NCBI GenBank assembly: GCA_024195585.1
Contig: SWBL01000038.1
Coordinates: 124,001 to 188,000, forward strand
Source: Aureobasidium sp. EXF-3400
Taxonomy: Eukaryota; Ascomycota; Dothideomycetes; Dothideales; Saccotheciaceae
Length of the DNA stretch: 64,000 nucleotides
Direction: 5' to 3'
Below are positions 11,325 through 21,609 of this stretch, one piece after another. Position 1 is the stretch's first letter, and each line of letters starts with the position of its first letter. The notes below the pieces were generated by a model. It worked only from the letters and a program-made list of their open reading frames with translations, did not search any database and was not told the DNA's origin. The position numbers were made by a program, and so were the translations under genes.

Positions 11325-12957
11325 GTCGTTGTTGCTTTTGGTTGTTTGGCTGCCCAAAGGGTCGATCGAGATTGCGGGGAATGAGGGACACGGTCGGAGC
11401 GAACTTTCTAAGTCGGCCTGTGTTTCGTGTCGGAAGCAAATGTCAGTCTTGCTGCTGCTCTCAGCACCTGTCCAGCTCGGTCCATTGACTGGCTAAGAAC
11501 TGTACAAGAGCAAACAGGCAGCAAAGCGTGGCAGGGGCGGATGGAAGGTGTCTCGAGACACATGCCAAGGCCACTTTGATACATAACACAACGCCTGCAA
11601 CTCAAACCGCGCTAACTCAGGCACAAACAAGGGTCCCAATTCACCGCCCGTCCCTCAGCCTGCTCCGACCACTCTCCGCATCGTCCACTCGCTCTCTCTG
11701 AAGCGCTTCCTTCGACCATTGCTATCTCATCTCCCAACGTTCTGATTGAGACTCGCGTGCCGTACGTTGTGGTATACTCGTCATGAGCTGCGTCATGTCT
11801 CGGTACATGTTTTTGTCGTTTTCTAAAGCCTCGAAGATTGATCAACTCTTCTCCAAAGGATGTTGACAACTTCACATGTACACCGCTGTGACGCTCTATC
11901 AGCCGCGGCTATTTTGAGCTCTGACACGATGCTACCACAAAGCCTAAAATTTGAGGCTGCCCAACTTTCTCACGTCACATCGCTCAAAATACTACACCAC
12001 TTCCCGTATCGATTTTGACTGCCGAGTTTATAGCCGTACTTGTATTGATTCTATTGACGATTCATATCAACCGGTCAACAGTAACTCGCAATCATCACGA
12101 GGGACGTTGCAATTTCACTCGACCCACTTGCTTCCTATTTGGTCCTGAAGCCGCTCGTATAAGTCCAGACGACTCATGCGGTATATCTTTCGCTACTATA
12201 ACTCTGCGGCACGAGTCCCTTCAATCATGTGACGGGATGCTTTGCTAATGGCAGTGTCTTTCTCACATCGATGAGAGTCAGTCCGCCGGTACTAACGCCG
12301 ACCTGTTGGCTCTGCCATCGCCTTAAGGTATCTCGAAGCAGCATGGCCAGACTTATCCCTCGACACGATCTGCCGGTCATGGTTATATAAGTAGTTGAAG
12401 ATTAGAATCAAGCACATACGGCCACAGTCAGCTGAAAACTGGGCATCCCGTCCGCTCTGCCATACATAAGCAGTTGAACGGCAGATTAGTACTATGGTGC
12501 TCTGGCGCCTCCATGATCATAAAGAGCAAATTAATATTTACAGTAAATCCCAAGTAGGCTCTAGGTACTATGCTCGAACATGACCAAATATCGTTCAAGA
12601 GCAGCTCAAGTCGACCGCGCACACAAAGCCCGGCTTGGCGGACTCGTTCACCCCACACGCTGTAGACTTACGACACGACATGACCATCAACGCGTCGTAC
12701 TCTTTCTTCTTTCCATGCATCAACTCCTACCAAGAACGTCTTAAGCCTACTACTCTTCTGCGCGCGAAACCATCCATTCGCCGACGCGCTACTGCATCAT
12801 CCCTTCAACATGTCTCTCCATGCCTTTCGTTCTTCTCGCGTCTCAGCTGTCATGAACCATACTCTGCCTTCTTGTCGCTCTTCTTCACATGCCGCGATAT
12901 CGTTCTTTCACGCATGAGTCCCTCATGAATCCCTTGCTCAACAAGAGTCTCGTCGAC
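11325..12957. other. gene-poor interval
   Basis: About 1.6 kb upstream of the 1286-aa protein gene. Small ORFs occur on both strands, but none shows a domain, signal peptide or splice pattern I can support. Near the right end (about 12785 and 12885) diverged versions of the 28-bp repeat described next can be seen, for example CACATGCCGCGATATCGTTCTTTC. Confidence 0.5.
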
Positions 12958-12961
12958 TTCT

Positions 12962-13362
12962 CCACGTGCTGCGGCATCGTTTCTTCGAGCTATGGATCTA
13001 ACTCTCCACGGGCTACGGCATCGTTTCTTCGAGGCAAGGACTTGACTCTCTCTCCACGTGCTGCGGCATCGTTGCTACGAGCTTGGATCCGGCCCTGTTT
13101 CCCTCCCTCCACGTGCTGCGGCATCGTTTCTTCGAGATACGGAACTGCTCTCTCTCTCCCCCTCCACGTGCTACGGCATCGTTTCTTCGAGATATGGATC
13201 CTAACACAACCACTTCTCCACGTGCTGCGGCATTGTTTCTTCGAGACACGGCCCCTTCTCTCCACGTGCTACGGCATCGTCTCTACGAGCATGGATCTCA
13301 GTAACCGTCAAACCCTCCACTCGTTCACATTCTTCCACGTGCTGCGGCATCGTTACTTCGAG
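12962..13362. repeat. array of eight 28-bp CACGTG-containing repeats
   Basis: Eight copies of a 28-bp unit, consensus CCACGTGCTGCGGCATCGTT followed by TCTTCGAG, start at 12962, 13006, 13054, 13109, 13164, 13218, 13262 and 13335. Copies differ at one to four positions. The spacers are 16-45 nt; most begin with a partly conserved ATGGATC-like box and end in a pyrimidine run (CTCTCTCC). Periods of 44, 48, 55, 55, 54, 44 and 73 nt do not hold a reading frame, so the unit is conserved as DNA or RNA, not as protein. All but the second copy contain the palindromic E-box CACGTG. Degenerate copies extend to about 13480 on the right and 12785 on the left. Confidence 0.9.
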
Positions 13363-14738
13363 CAGTGGGCCTTCTCTCTATGTGCCATAAAATCGTTCCT
13401 TCGGGTCATGGACTTGGACACAGCATGTTCGCTCCGCAAGCCGTGTCGTTTCTTCGACCATGGTTTTGGCCCTAATTTCGCGTATCACGGCCTTGTATCT
13501 TGCAGTCTAAATTCTGATGGATCACTCAATTCCCAGCTAACCCTCTCCGAATGCATTCGTCTCCTGGCGTCGACTACCTGTACGTTGCAAACTCTTCTTC
13601 TCAAGTCATTGCACTCAGTACAAAGACTAATATTTGACAGTTCTGTTCTACAAAACCGTCGAGCAACCACATCCTGTGTTCAGAGATAACAAAAGTCTAC
13701 ATACCATCCGCTTGAGTCATGTCTTTGGACCCTTGCAGCGTACACCAGTGCAAATTGGTAGACTTGCAATTCGAACGGGGCCAGCCAAGGAGCCCTTCTC
13801 AAGGGTTGCCGACGAGACACATCGGACATAATCTTGTGCATAACCTGGATCGTCGACTGTCGTTATCTTGCCATATTTGACGCACGTCAAACCTCGGTCA
13901 TCGTCTTGTCTCATACAGCAACGGTCAAACTGCTCGCTGCCTTCCGGTACTATCGCAAGGCTGTAGAGCCATTCTTGACGCAGCGCATAGTCATTGTCAC
14001 CAATCACAATGTCATTCCTCGAACACCAGGATCCGATGGATTGGAGCGGATGGATTGAGAAGCGGTCTATGTCGCGCTGAAAGTGGAAATTGAACAATAT
14101 GTCATTTCATACTTGTTGAAATGGCTTCTGTTGAAGTATCGAGAAGACCAACCCACGAGCCTTAGGATTACCACTGATCTGCCAAATCAATCTATCCAGT
14201 GACAAACACCGTCGCGTGAACCAATATCGCCGTCATTCTCGCGCTCATTCGCATGACTCAGTCTGCCGTCGTCAATTTGCTACCCAAGTCTCCCTCTGTT
14301 GCTTTCTCTCTTCTCAATTGGGAATCCCTGCTGCTGTATGTTTTGCAATTCGATCTTCCTTCCCTTTTTCAGAATGCATACCATGCATATTCCAAAGTAC
14401 GAAATATACAGAGCATAATGAGCGATTACCTCACTCGTTGAATAAAGCTTCATCAAATAAAAAAGGATCATATGTTAGTATGGATGGGTCCCATCATAGA
14501 GTCGTGCACAGTGCGTGAGTCCAACTTGGTAAAGAAAACCACTAACCCCACCAAAACTGGATACACGACTTCTCAACCCCATAGTGGGTCCTACAACCAC
14601 TTTTAGGGGGTTCAACGTGAATAATAGCAGGACTTGGCAAACCCACCTAATCCACTAGGTTGACATTGATTGATCGACAATCACACTAACGGCCGTAGGA
14701 CTCGAAAAGTGGACGAAGTCATGCCAAATCTTGTCTTT
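13363..14738. other. gene-poor interval
   Basis: The first 100 bases hold degenerate versions of the 28-bp repeat (CATAAAATCGTTCCTTCGGG, AGCCGTGTCGTTTCTTCGAC). The remainder carries short ORFs on both strands, the longest a 126-residue minus-strand frame at 14097-13717 with no recognisable features. I do not call a gene here. Confidence 0.45.
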
Positions 14739-14828
14739 ATACGGGAGAGTTGGTTTTTGGTCGGTTCAGTCTCCTTCTATGGTTTTGGTGGGGAGAAATG
14801 AACTGACCAAAAAGCAACTCCTCCGTAT
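14739..14828. repeat. imperfect inverted repeat (90-nt hairpin)
   Basis: The left arm 14739-14774 (ATACGGGAGAGTTGGTTTTT onward) is the near-perfect reverse complement of the right arm 14792-14828 (GGAGAAATGAACTGACC onward), with a 17-nt loop. About 30 of 36 positions pair. Either strand could fold into a long stem of the size of a small-RNA precursor or a small foldback element. No flanking target-site duplication was obvious. Confidence 0.8.
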
Positions 14829-15008
14829 TGAAGCATACCCATAACATGCTCGTCGGTACCCTGGTAGCCGAGCTCGCGTCCCACCCACTCTGAGTCCTCT
14901 CCATTTCCAAAATATCTCCGTGGAGAAACGACCATCTCTTGACAAGACGCTGATTCTTCTTACGATACTTTCACCTCTAGCTATCCATCCTAATCGGCCT
15001 CCGACATC

Positions 15009-16262
15009 ATGATGTCAAATTGCACACCTATCGCTCATCTCGCATGTGCCAGTGTATGCTTCTACATCGCTCTGAATGTGCATAGCCATCTACGCTGGCT
15101 GTGTATGGCATTCTTGTGCTTGTTCTCTGGCCTCTCTGTCTCGACAGCCCATCACTTATCTTTTCCACAAGGTCTATCAGATCTCTGGAGTCTGTCCATA
15201 GTGATGTGGGTGATCCATGTTTTCTCGCTTCTTTTCCTGGAAAACCCATCGGATATACTCAGCAAGACCGACATTCAGTCAAATCCAGAAAGCACTACAA
15301 GATGGCACTTGCGACCGGCCTACAAACTACTATTCAACGTACGGCTACTGCGAGCACAATTCGAAGCGAGCCAGAATGATATCGGCATCCGTGACGTACA
15401 AGTCCAAAACAGATACAAGTTCTGTATGATCAAGCTATGTAGACTTCTGATCATCTGGCTGCTTCATTCGAAAATCGAACCCCTTATCTATCCCAAGCCA
15501 TTCTTGCCCTTCAAAGCAACAGATTTTTCGCCCGCTCGTCAAGTCTTTGTTCGGCGCCTCTTGCTTGGTACAGGGCCGTCTATTACATTCCGTGAGACAA
15601 GCATCAGAGCATGTCTCAGTGTCAGGTGGATATGGATCGCAATCTATGAGATCGAAGCTGCACATGCGATTCTTGCCATTCTGTTTGTTGTGGTGCTGCG
15701 TCTGGACAGAGCGGACGAGTGGCCATCGCTGTTTGGTAGCGTCTCCGAGGCGTACACTCTCCGAGGTTTCTGGGGGCGTTTCTGGCACCGCATCGCTAAT
15801 CGATCCTATAACAACCTTGGTCGCTTCATGTCTCGCCATGTGTTTGGATTCAAAGCATCGACTATGTGCGATAGGATCACTGGCATCTTTATCGTGTTTC
15901 TCATTTCAGGTCTTGTCCATTCGCTCGTCAGCCGATTTTCTGGGGACAAACAGTTCTACATGCTCGACACTTCTTTCTTCATACTGAATTTCTTGGGTGG
16001 GGGATTGGAAGTTGTACTCTCCAAGTTATCTGAAATGACCCTGGGGACGGGGTCAAAATCCAGATCCAGCAGTTCTACGAGGAGAGCCCGCAGCATGCCG
16101 TGGAAGAAGATGATTGGCTATTTGTGGGTTTTCTGCTTCTTCTTCTGCGTCGTCCCAAAATGGCAGTACCCACGAGCTTACGAACAACTTCGACATGTCG
16201 AGAGAATAAAAGGTCTCCATTACTTGTTGTCAATGGGTGCAAGGGGAGACACAACTAGTTAG
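15009..16262 (+). CDS. wax-synthase-domain MBOAT acyltransferase
   Basis: Single-exon frame of 417 residues from tandem ATGs at 15009/15012. Six to eight hydrophobic helices are visible, at residues about 5-30, 60-80, 140-155, 200-235, 295-315, 325-345 and 365-385. The wax-synthase/MBOAT_2 signature lies at residues about 235-265 (WPSLFGSVSEAYTLRGFWGR followed by FWHR). A conserved-type His follows in a membrane helix (VFLISGLVHSLVSRF, about residue 305). Fungal members of this family acylate alcohols or hydroxylated secondary metabolites, as with Tri7-like and terpenoid acetyltransferases. No biosynthetic partner genes lie alongside, so the substrate is open. The protein acts in the ER or endomembranes. 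Confidence 0.8.
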   Translation: MMSNCTPIAHLACASVCFYIALNVHSHLRWLCMAFLCLFSGLSVSTAHHLSFPQGLSDLWSLSIVMWVIHVFSLLFLENPSDILSKTDIQSNPESTTRWHLRPAYKLLFNVRLLRAQFEASQNDIGIRDVQVQNRYKFCMIKLCRLLIIWLLHSKIEPLIYPKPFLPFKATDFSPARQVFVRRLLLGTGPSITFRETSIRACLSVRWIWIAIYEIEAAHAILAILFVVVLRLDRADEWPSLFGSVSEAYTLRGFWGRFWHRIANRSYNNLGRFMSRHVFGFKASTMCDRITGIFIVFLISGLVHSLVSRFSGDKQFYMLDTSFFILNFLGGGLEVVLSKLSEMTLGTGSKSRSSSSTRRARSMPWKKMIGYLWVFCFFFCVVPKWQYPRAYEQLRHVERIKGLHYLLSMGARGDTTS

Positions 16263-16705
16263 GCTGGGTGCTATACATCACGGCGCAGTACTTTCTCCAA
16301 GCTTCCCATTGAAGTATGAGCTTCTTACAGAGTTGACAAATCATACCATGCAGACCATCGTTCTTGATCTGAAATATCAACAAAGCATGCATTGACAGCT
16401 TATGAACAGCGACAGATGTGCCATGGGATAAACGCCGTATACGGTATCGCTATACATGACAATGGGCGCACGCAATAGAATCAGCTTGCAAAGCCGTGAA
16501 CCATTCAGTACGCGCACCAAGGCATTGCTCATAGGTTCAGCGGATGGAAAGAGATGGATTCGATTCTGCACATGGAGACACTACGAAACACTCGTTCACA
16601 CATCTGCGGAATCTAGGTTTGGAAAAATCTGTAAGAATAAAGAACGTTCTACATCAAGCTTCGGTTCTACATAAACGGGTGTATGATCCAGTCTAGATGA
16701 CTGCC
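16263..16705. other. intergenic between convergent genes
   Basis: Shared 3' flank of the acyltransferase gene and the small secreted protein gene, which converge. I see no coding signal. Confidence 0.45.
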
Positions 16706-17204
16706 CTAGTTTGCGTTTAGAGTGTCCTGGATCTGCTGGAGCTGGTCCTGGGTGAGGCCACGGAACAGGACGCTGGAAGAGCTCATAGGGATGGGGTTTC
16801 CGGCGTTGTAATCGCCAGTGATGACGGTGGCCAGGTTCATACAAGGAGCAGGCAGGTTTTCGACAAGAAGACCTTGAATCAAAGAGTTAGAACACGGCAT
16901 ATCGAAATTGGTAATTGTCAGGTTTGTGCTACTTGCCATCAGACTGGGGAACGAAGTTGATCTGGACACCGGCGAGCGAGGAGGTGCACTGGTCAGCAGA
17001 CTCTTGAGAGACGCCAGCAGGGATGTCGCGCTTAGAGCCAGCAGCGGCTCCGGCGGTAATGGCAGTACCAGCCAGAGTGGTGCCAGCAGTGAGAAGTTCG
17101 CCAGTAGTGACACCGATGATGCCAGCGAGAGGAGGGGCCGGGCAGTACTGGACCATAGAGACAAGGCCAATGGCACAGGCGGCGATGCTTGTGGAGGTAC
17201 GCAT
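16706..17204 (-). CDS. small secreted protein with a GC-AG intron
   Basis: Two exons, 17204-16937 and 16872-16706, encode 144 residues. The 64-nt intron uses the non-canonical donor ATG|GCAAGT and ends TTCAAG. Only this junction joins VNFVPQ-type coding sequence in frame to GLLVENLPAPCMNLATVITG; the nearby GT donor would shift the frame. Residues 1-20 (MRTSTSIAACAIGLVSMVQY) look like a signal peptide. A Gly/Ala/Thr-rich segment and a dibasic SKRDIP site near residue 57, a possible Kex2 cleavage point, come next. The mature part has two Cys (DQCTSSL, APCMNL) and a Gln-rich end. Small apoplastic proteins of this kind are common in Dothideomycetes; the role is unknown. Confidence 0.75.
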
Positions 17205-17313
17205 ATCGAATATGATGTGAAGAGGGTTGTTTGGGTGTAGAAAGAAGAGTACGAGATAGAATCTTGTGTGGAGTTCGATGATTCTGTCGTCTTGACCATG
17301 GGGGGCCACCCAG

Positions 17314-17321
17314 TTTTATAT
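17314..17321 (-). promoter_or_regulatory. putative TATA box of the small secreted protein gene
   Basis: On the minus strand ATATAAAA lies about 110 nt upstream of ATG 17204, the usual spacing for an inducible fungal promoter with a short 5' UTR. Confidence 0.5.
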
Positions 17322-17813
17322 CCTGCTATGAGAGCACTTCCACGCCTGGACCTGACTTCGTCGTGCTCGTGCAAGAGACATCGACGACTACGAGTCAGTC
17401 TTCACCAACGTTGTGTGGACACGTTATCGTCATTCGCTGTTGACCTGGATGTGTGGACTCATCCACTGATGGCCTGAGACGACGATCAGCCCGTTATCGT
17501 GACGGTATAGGTCCACTAAGGTAGCTTGCAAATAGAGGAACTTCACTTTCGATCACGTTGTCAGTCGTTACTGTATAGTGGGCCGAAGGATTTAATTGAT
17601 GGCTCATTGAACTCTGATAAAACAACATGCACGTATCCACTAGTTGCCATTAGTTGCTATCCTGACATCTGCCCTTCCAGCGTGCTGGTAACCGATTTCT
17701 CTATGTTCATGTGATTCGCTTGGATACAAACTCAATCATCAATAATGAGCATTGATGCTAGCAATTCCCCCAACACCATGAAACAATTACTTGAATCGCC
17801 CCTCCGTAGGCAT
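17322..17813. other. intergenic
   Basis: Flank between the small secreted protein gene and the 3' end of the SEC11-like gene. No supported feature is visible. Confidence 0.4.
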
Positions 17814-18421
17814 CTAAGTAAATGCAACCCCAACCACCGAGATAAGAAGAGTCATTGTTTTCAACCATGGATATTCCGTAAGAACAATAGTGAGCCAACC
17901 AAGGTAGGGAATGTAGCCACACACGAGGCCAACGACATCATCCCTCGAAACACGACTTTTTCCAGGTGGATACATCGAAGTGTCGTCCAAGAGATTATTA
18001 TCGCCTTTTGTGAGTATGTGTTGTCTAAAGATTCAGCATGATTCCAGATATTGAGCTTCAAAAAAACTTACACAATAGTCTCGGCGACTGAACCACTTTC
18101 TGTGTACATGACTGAGATCGCGCGGTGGACCATTGGGAGTGGATTCCCAGGCAACCAGCACACAGGTATATCACCAACCTCTACAATCTGCTTGCGATTC
18201 CACAGGAGCAATAAGTCACCTCTACTGAAAGTGGGCTCCATGGACTCTGAAATGACCACAACGATCGGATAACGCGAGCCAGTTGCAAGTGAGATGGCCT
18301 TCCATGACATGTAGATAGTAGTGGGCACGAGCAAGACTTTGAGGATAGTCCATAGGATGTCGTGGTTGTCTGATTGGGGTACCTTCTTGCTGTCGCTTGG
18401 TCGGTGGCTGTGGGTCTGCAT
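17814..18421 (-). CDS. SEC11-like signal peptidase catalytic subunit
   Basis: Two exons, 18421-18072 and 18024-17814, with a 47-nt intron, total 561 nt and 186 residues. The family forms the catalytic subunit of the ER signal peptidase complex and removes signal peptides from secretory proteins. One N-terminal membrane helix (about residues 23-43) is followed by PIVVVISESMEP with the catalytic Ser at 60. RGDLLLLWN and PMVHR follow, with catalytic His at 99. Exon 2 brings HILTKGDNNLLDD with the conserved Asp residues 125 and 130/131, and VGLVCGYIPYLGWLTI. The usual GQ-WL-R segment is replaced by PPGKSRVSRDD, and the flanks diverge from canonical fungal Sec11. This suggests a paralogue rather than the single essential gene, although I cannot see the rest of the genome. 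Confidence 0.85.
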
Positions 18422-19006
18422 TGCGGTCAAACAACGACCTCACTGTAGAGCCTGTGAGTATGAAGGATTCTGGGATGTGGTTCAGACCGAGCCCAAGTCT
18501 CATCAAAGCTTTTAACTAGGTGACATGGCTAAGACTTGCAGTAACGAAGATCCTTCGGAATGGCATACAAAAGTCAATGACTTGTTGGGACAACGATCGA
18601 ATGCACAGCAGTTGGAAGACAATGCCTGAGGTTTCGATACCCGACCAGCCAGTTATGCCGGGCTCGGCAGTTGACGTCATCGCAATAAGCAATCGACTGA
18701 CCTAAATCGCGATCAAGCGTCTGCCCATCATACTGCTGATCATCATACATTAAGTATTGGCTTGGCCGCTTGGCCTTATGTATGAATAGCATCATTGAGA
18801 ATACTGCCGTCCCTGACGGTAACATTGCTGGTTGGATGATTCGACAACTTTAAACACTGTCTGCACGACATTTACTTCCAAGTCGGACGCTTATTCCCGA
18901 ATACGTTGCCCGACGAGTTCAAGCAGCTGTTCGATGACAAAACTCCTCCAGTCCACCCTTCCAACAACATACTCAAGTTACGACTTCCAGGAGCCGCTAT
19001 AACACA
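18422..19006. promoter_or_regulatory. divergent promoter interval
   Basis: This 585-nt interval lies between the divergently transcribed SEC11-like gene (minus) and the LURP-one-like gene (plus). It must hold both promoters. No TATA box stands out and no coding frame is supported. Confidence 0.4.
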
Positions 19007-19709
19007 ATGAATCCACACAACAACAGTGTCGCGCTATACCCTGCATACATCACCGAGCAGCCGACCATGTTGATCGTCAAGCAACACTTCAATTTATCCG
19101 CAAATGGAGATTTTACATGTTTCCGCGCTGACTCGAGTGTTTTGTTTGAGGTCGTTGGGCAGCAGAACAGCAGCAGTCGTCGGCGTCAACTCCTGAACCC
19201 TGGAACTGGTGCATTTCTGTTCGAGCTTCGCAGACGTTACCTTAACCTGAAGGAGCAATGGTATCTTGAATTTCCGAAAAATGTCGACGAACAGGGCAGG
19301 CAGTATCGTTTCTCGGCTGCGTTGAAGTGGAAGGGATGGGCGAATTTTGACATAACCATGAATAACATGGCCTCACCTGGTTTGGATGGTGTCACTCTTG
19401 AAATCCGCGCTAGATCCGTCCGACACACGACTTGGGACGTCTTTCTGGAAGGTGAAAAGATCGTTGAAGCTCGTAAGATTCCTGGTGTGGAGGCGCCCGG
19501 TGAGACCGCGCGTATTCGAAACAATCCTGCCTGGGAAGTCGATCTTGTTGCGGGTGTCGACATGTCACTTGTACGTCTCTGAGATAGAAACTTTCGATCA
19601 CTAACAGATACCTTGGAAGGATACTGACAGTGGACAGGCATCGATCATCGCGGTAATCCTAACGGATTGCAACCCTAGCAATCTTTGGAGTAGGAGCGGT
19701 CATACTTGA
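19007..19709 (+). CDS. LURP-one-related (LOR/Tubby-C-like) protein
   Basis: Two exons, 19007-19570 and 19638-19709, with a 67-nt GT-AG intron, total 636 nt and 211 residues. Without the intron the frame would stop nine bases into it. The sequence follows the fungal LOR pattern: ITEQPTMLIVKQHFNLSANG at the start, then FEVVG strands, LNPGTGAFLFELRRRYL and WDVFLEG. Exon 2 supplies the hydrophobic C-terminal helix (ASIIAVILTDCN) that sits inside the beta-barrel of this fold. The family is related to the Tubby C-terminal domain and phospholipid scramblases; in fungi no reaction is established. The C-terminal NPSNLWSRSGHT tail is unusually short. Confidence 0.75.
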
Positions 19710-21012
19710 AGTCGAAGGATCAAGTCGCAACCATAGGATTAATGCAGTCCTTATAAGTAGCATTTGACCCTTTTTCTATATTATCCTTAAGAACCACTTA
19801 CTTTCCATGTAACATATGTCTATAATCCTAGCATCCTAGCCCGAGATTTGATTTAATCTAATATTAATATTGAGAGTATAAAAGCTAAAAGATTTTTAAG
19901 GCCTTCTTAGTGGTAAAATAGTACTGAAATTATGGAAATAATCTCTAGAGTTAGTAGCCTTATAAGGAGTGCAACGCAGACCAACCAGGATTTATGTTTG
20001 CGAGCGCACATCATTCTGTCAATATATGGATGCGTAACGCGGTATTGTAGCCAATCGCTCCTTGTTTGCTGATGCAACAGTTGCCATTCGATTTCTCGCC
20101 AACAACACTTCGCTCGGAACAGGCAATCCGCTGCTTACGGAAGACGCCTTGCGTCGATCTCTCGTAGTTCCTAGCGCTCTTCGATTAGACAAGAGCCCTT
20201 GTGATTCCCTATCACTTGTCTCTTGAGGCTATAAGCGCCGACTTGCAGCAAGATAGCGTAACGGTATAGTTGGGCTCTGTGGAAGATGTGTCTATATCAT
20301 TACCACCGAATAGCACCTGGCTGGCATTGCGAACCTGTTAGACCTCACCACGATCCAAGTCTTTCTTGATATCGCTCTCGGTACCAACTGCAGATACATT
20401 CTTGCGAGCCCCCTTTCAGCTCTGCGTATAATCTCATATCCTCCTGATCAATACCACCGTATGATGCGTCATTCAGAGACACATGGACTCTCCATTTTTG
20501 ACTAGGAGTTGTCCTAGGCAACGTGCGAGAATCATTGCCACCACTTTACCGCTTGTGGACACTTTCAGACAGACCATATCCGAAGATGCGCAGCGGCGCT
20601 GGCTCGATCAAATCAAGATTATTGTTTGCCTGCCTCAGGTCACACGCGAGACCTACCTCGTGCTATTGATCCTCAGAACATGAACAAATCAGGAAAATGC
20701 AATGCCTGTCTGAAGTTCACGCCGCCTAGTTCCCAAGGCTCCCAGGACTAGGTCGAAGGACTTCCTGCGTACAGGCGCACGCTATCAGAACAGGTGCACG
20801 ATGCTTTTGGAGACAGATCTTGTGCAGAATCGTCATCTGATCCGAGCCGTCATGGTGAGTGGTGGAGGGTTTCTGTTTTGCGACACGCAGTTATGGCAGT
20901 CGCCCAAAGGAAGCGGGGTCTTTGCTTACGCTCAATCAAAGCAATGCACCTTCTCCTGCCAGTGATAGGCCCGCATGTGATGTGATGCGCGCACGGACGC
21001 GAAAGCAGGTAG
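19710..21012. other. gene-poor interval with an AT-rich patch
   Basis: Positions about 19741-19960 are markedly AT- and TpA-rich (AATCTAATATTAATATTGAG, TATATTATCC), unlike the surroundings, as in sequence eroded by repeat-induced point mutation. Positions 20041-20226 contain a 61-codon open stretch (FADATVAIRFLANNTSLGTG) without a start codon that looks coding but matches no family I recognise. A 66-codon ORF at 20483-20683 has no features. I see no intact gene. Confidence 0.45.
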
Positions 21013-21022
21013 ATATATATAA
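21013..21022 (+). promoter_or_regulatory. putative TATA box
   Basis: TATATATAAG lies 54 nt upstream of ATG 21076, appropriate spacing for the gene that follows. Confidence 0.55.
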
Positions 21023-21075
21023 GGCCTGCCCATCAAGATTCCTAAGTTCCACCACGATCCTCACCCTCACCTAAA

Positions 21076-21609
21076 ATGAGTACAAAAGATAGTGAATCTA
21101 CAGGGGAATCTCCTACACACCAGAGCACCGAGCTCACATCGTCGATACCGTCATCTCCCACCCGCATTCTCCTCAGGCTCCCAGTCAAAGAGTGGGAGTA
21201 TGCCTACTCATATCGTGCTGCTATTGAGGCATATCTGAGTTGGGCCAATCTTCCCGTCGAGGACTACAAAGAGTGGAAGCACAACGTGTTCCTCGAGCCG
21301 CTCCAACCCCTTGACGTCCCACAAAAAAGGTTCCACGTCGCAATTGACTTGTACGCATTGTCCTATGATGTCAAGGATATGAAGGACGTAGAACACAAGA
21401 TATACGCTGTACGACGAGACTCTGAAGGCAACATGTAGGTCAAGTGACTAGATCCAAAATGCCACACGTGGAACTGATCTCTCAGTACTGTTCGTCTTCC
21501 TCGCCCGGAAGCACATGTTGCACACATCCTCCAAAAGACGTGGGAAGTCACCGATGAAAAATGGCTATGGGGAGGAGAATACGTTTGGGACAGAGCGCGT
21601 AGCAAGTGA
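21076..21609 (+). CDS. small protein of unknown function
   Basis: Two exons, 21076-21434 and 21486-21609, with a 51-nt GT-AG intron, total 483 nt and 160 residues. The intron removes a stop that would otherwise end the frame at residue 120 and joins IYAVRRDSEGN to ITVRLPRPEAHVAHIL. The first 28 residues are Ser/Thr-rich and disordered. The rest is a compact domain with aromatic-rich helices (EWEYAYSYRAAIEAYLSW, TWEVTDEKWLWGGEYVWDRA). No signal peptide, membrane helix or known family is visible. It is probably cytosolic, and its TATA box suggests regulated expression. Confidence 0.7.

Noticed and set aside
10873..11496. A 207-codon plus-strand ORF
   Set aside because: Antisense to the disordered N-terminus of the 1286-residue protein; low-complexity reverse translation.
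12962..13362. CRISPR array
   Set aside because: Repeats of 28 bp with variable spacers look CRISPR-like, but the genome is fungal with spliceosomal introns, spacers share sequence with each other, and no cas genes are present.
12889..13689. A 266-codon plus-strand ORF through the 28-bp repeat array
   Set aside because: The repeat is read in three different frames along the ORF (STCCGIVSS, RAAASFLR, HVLRHRFFE), so no protein repeat is conserved. The ORF is a by-product of a stop-poor repeat.
13717..14097. A 126-codon minus-strand ORF
   Set aside because: No domain, signal peptide, splice partner or codon pattern sets it apart from chance in a gene-poor gap.
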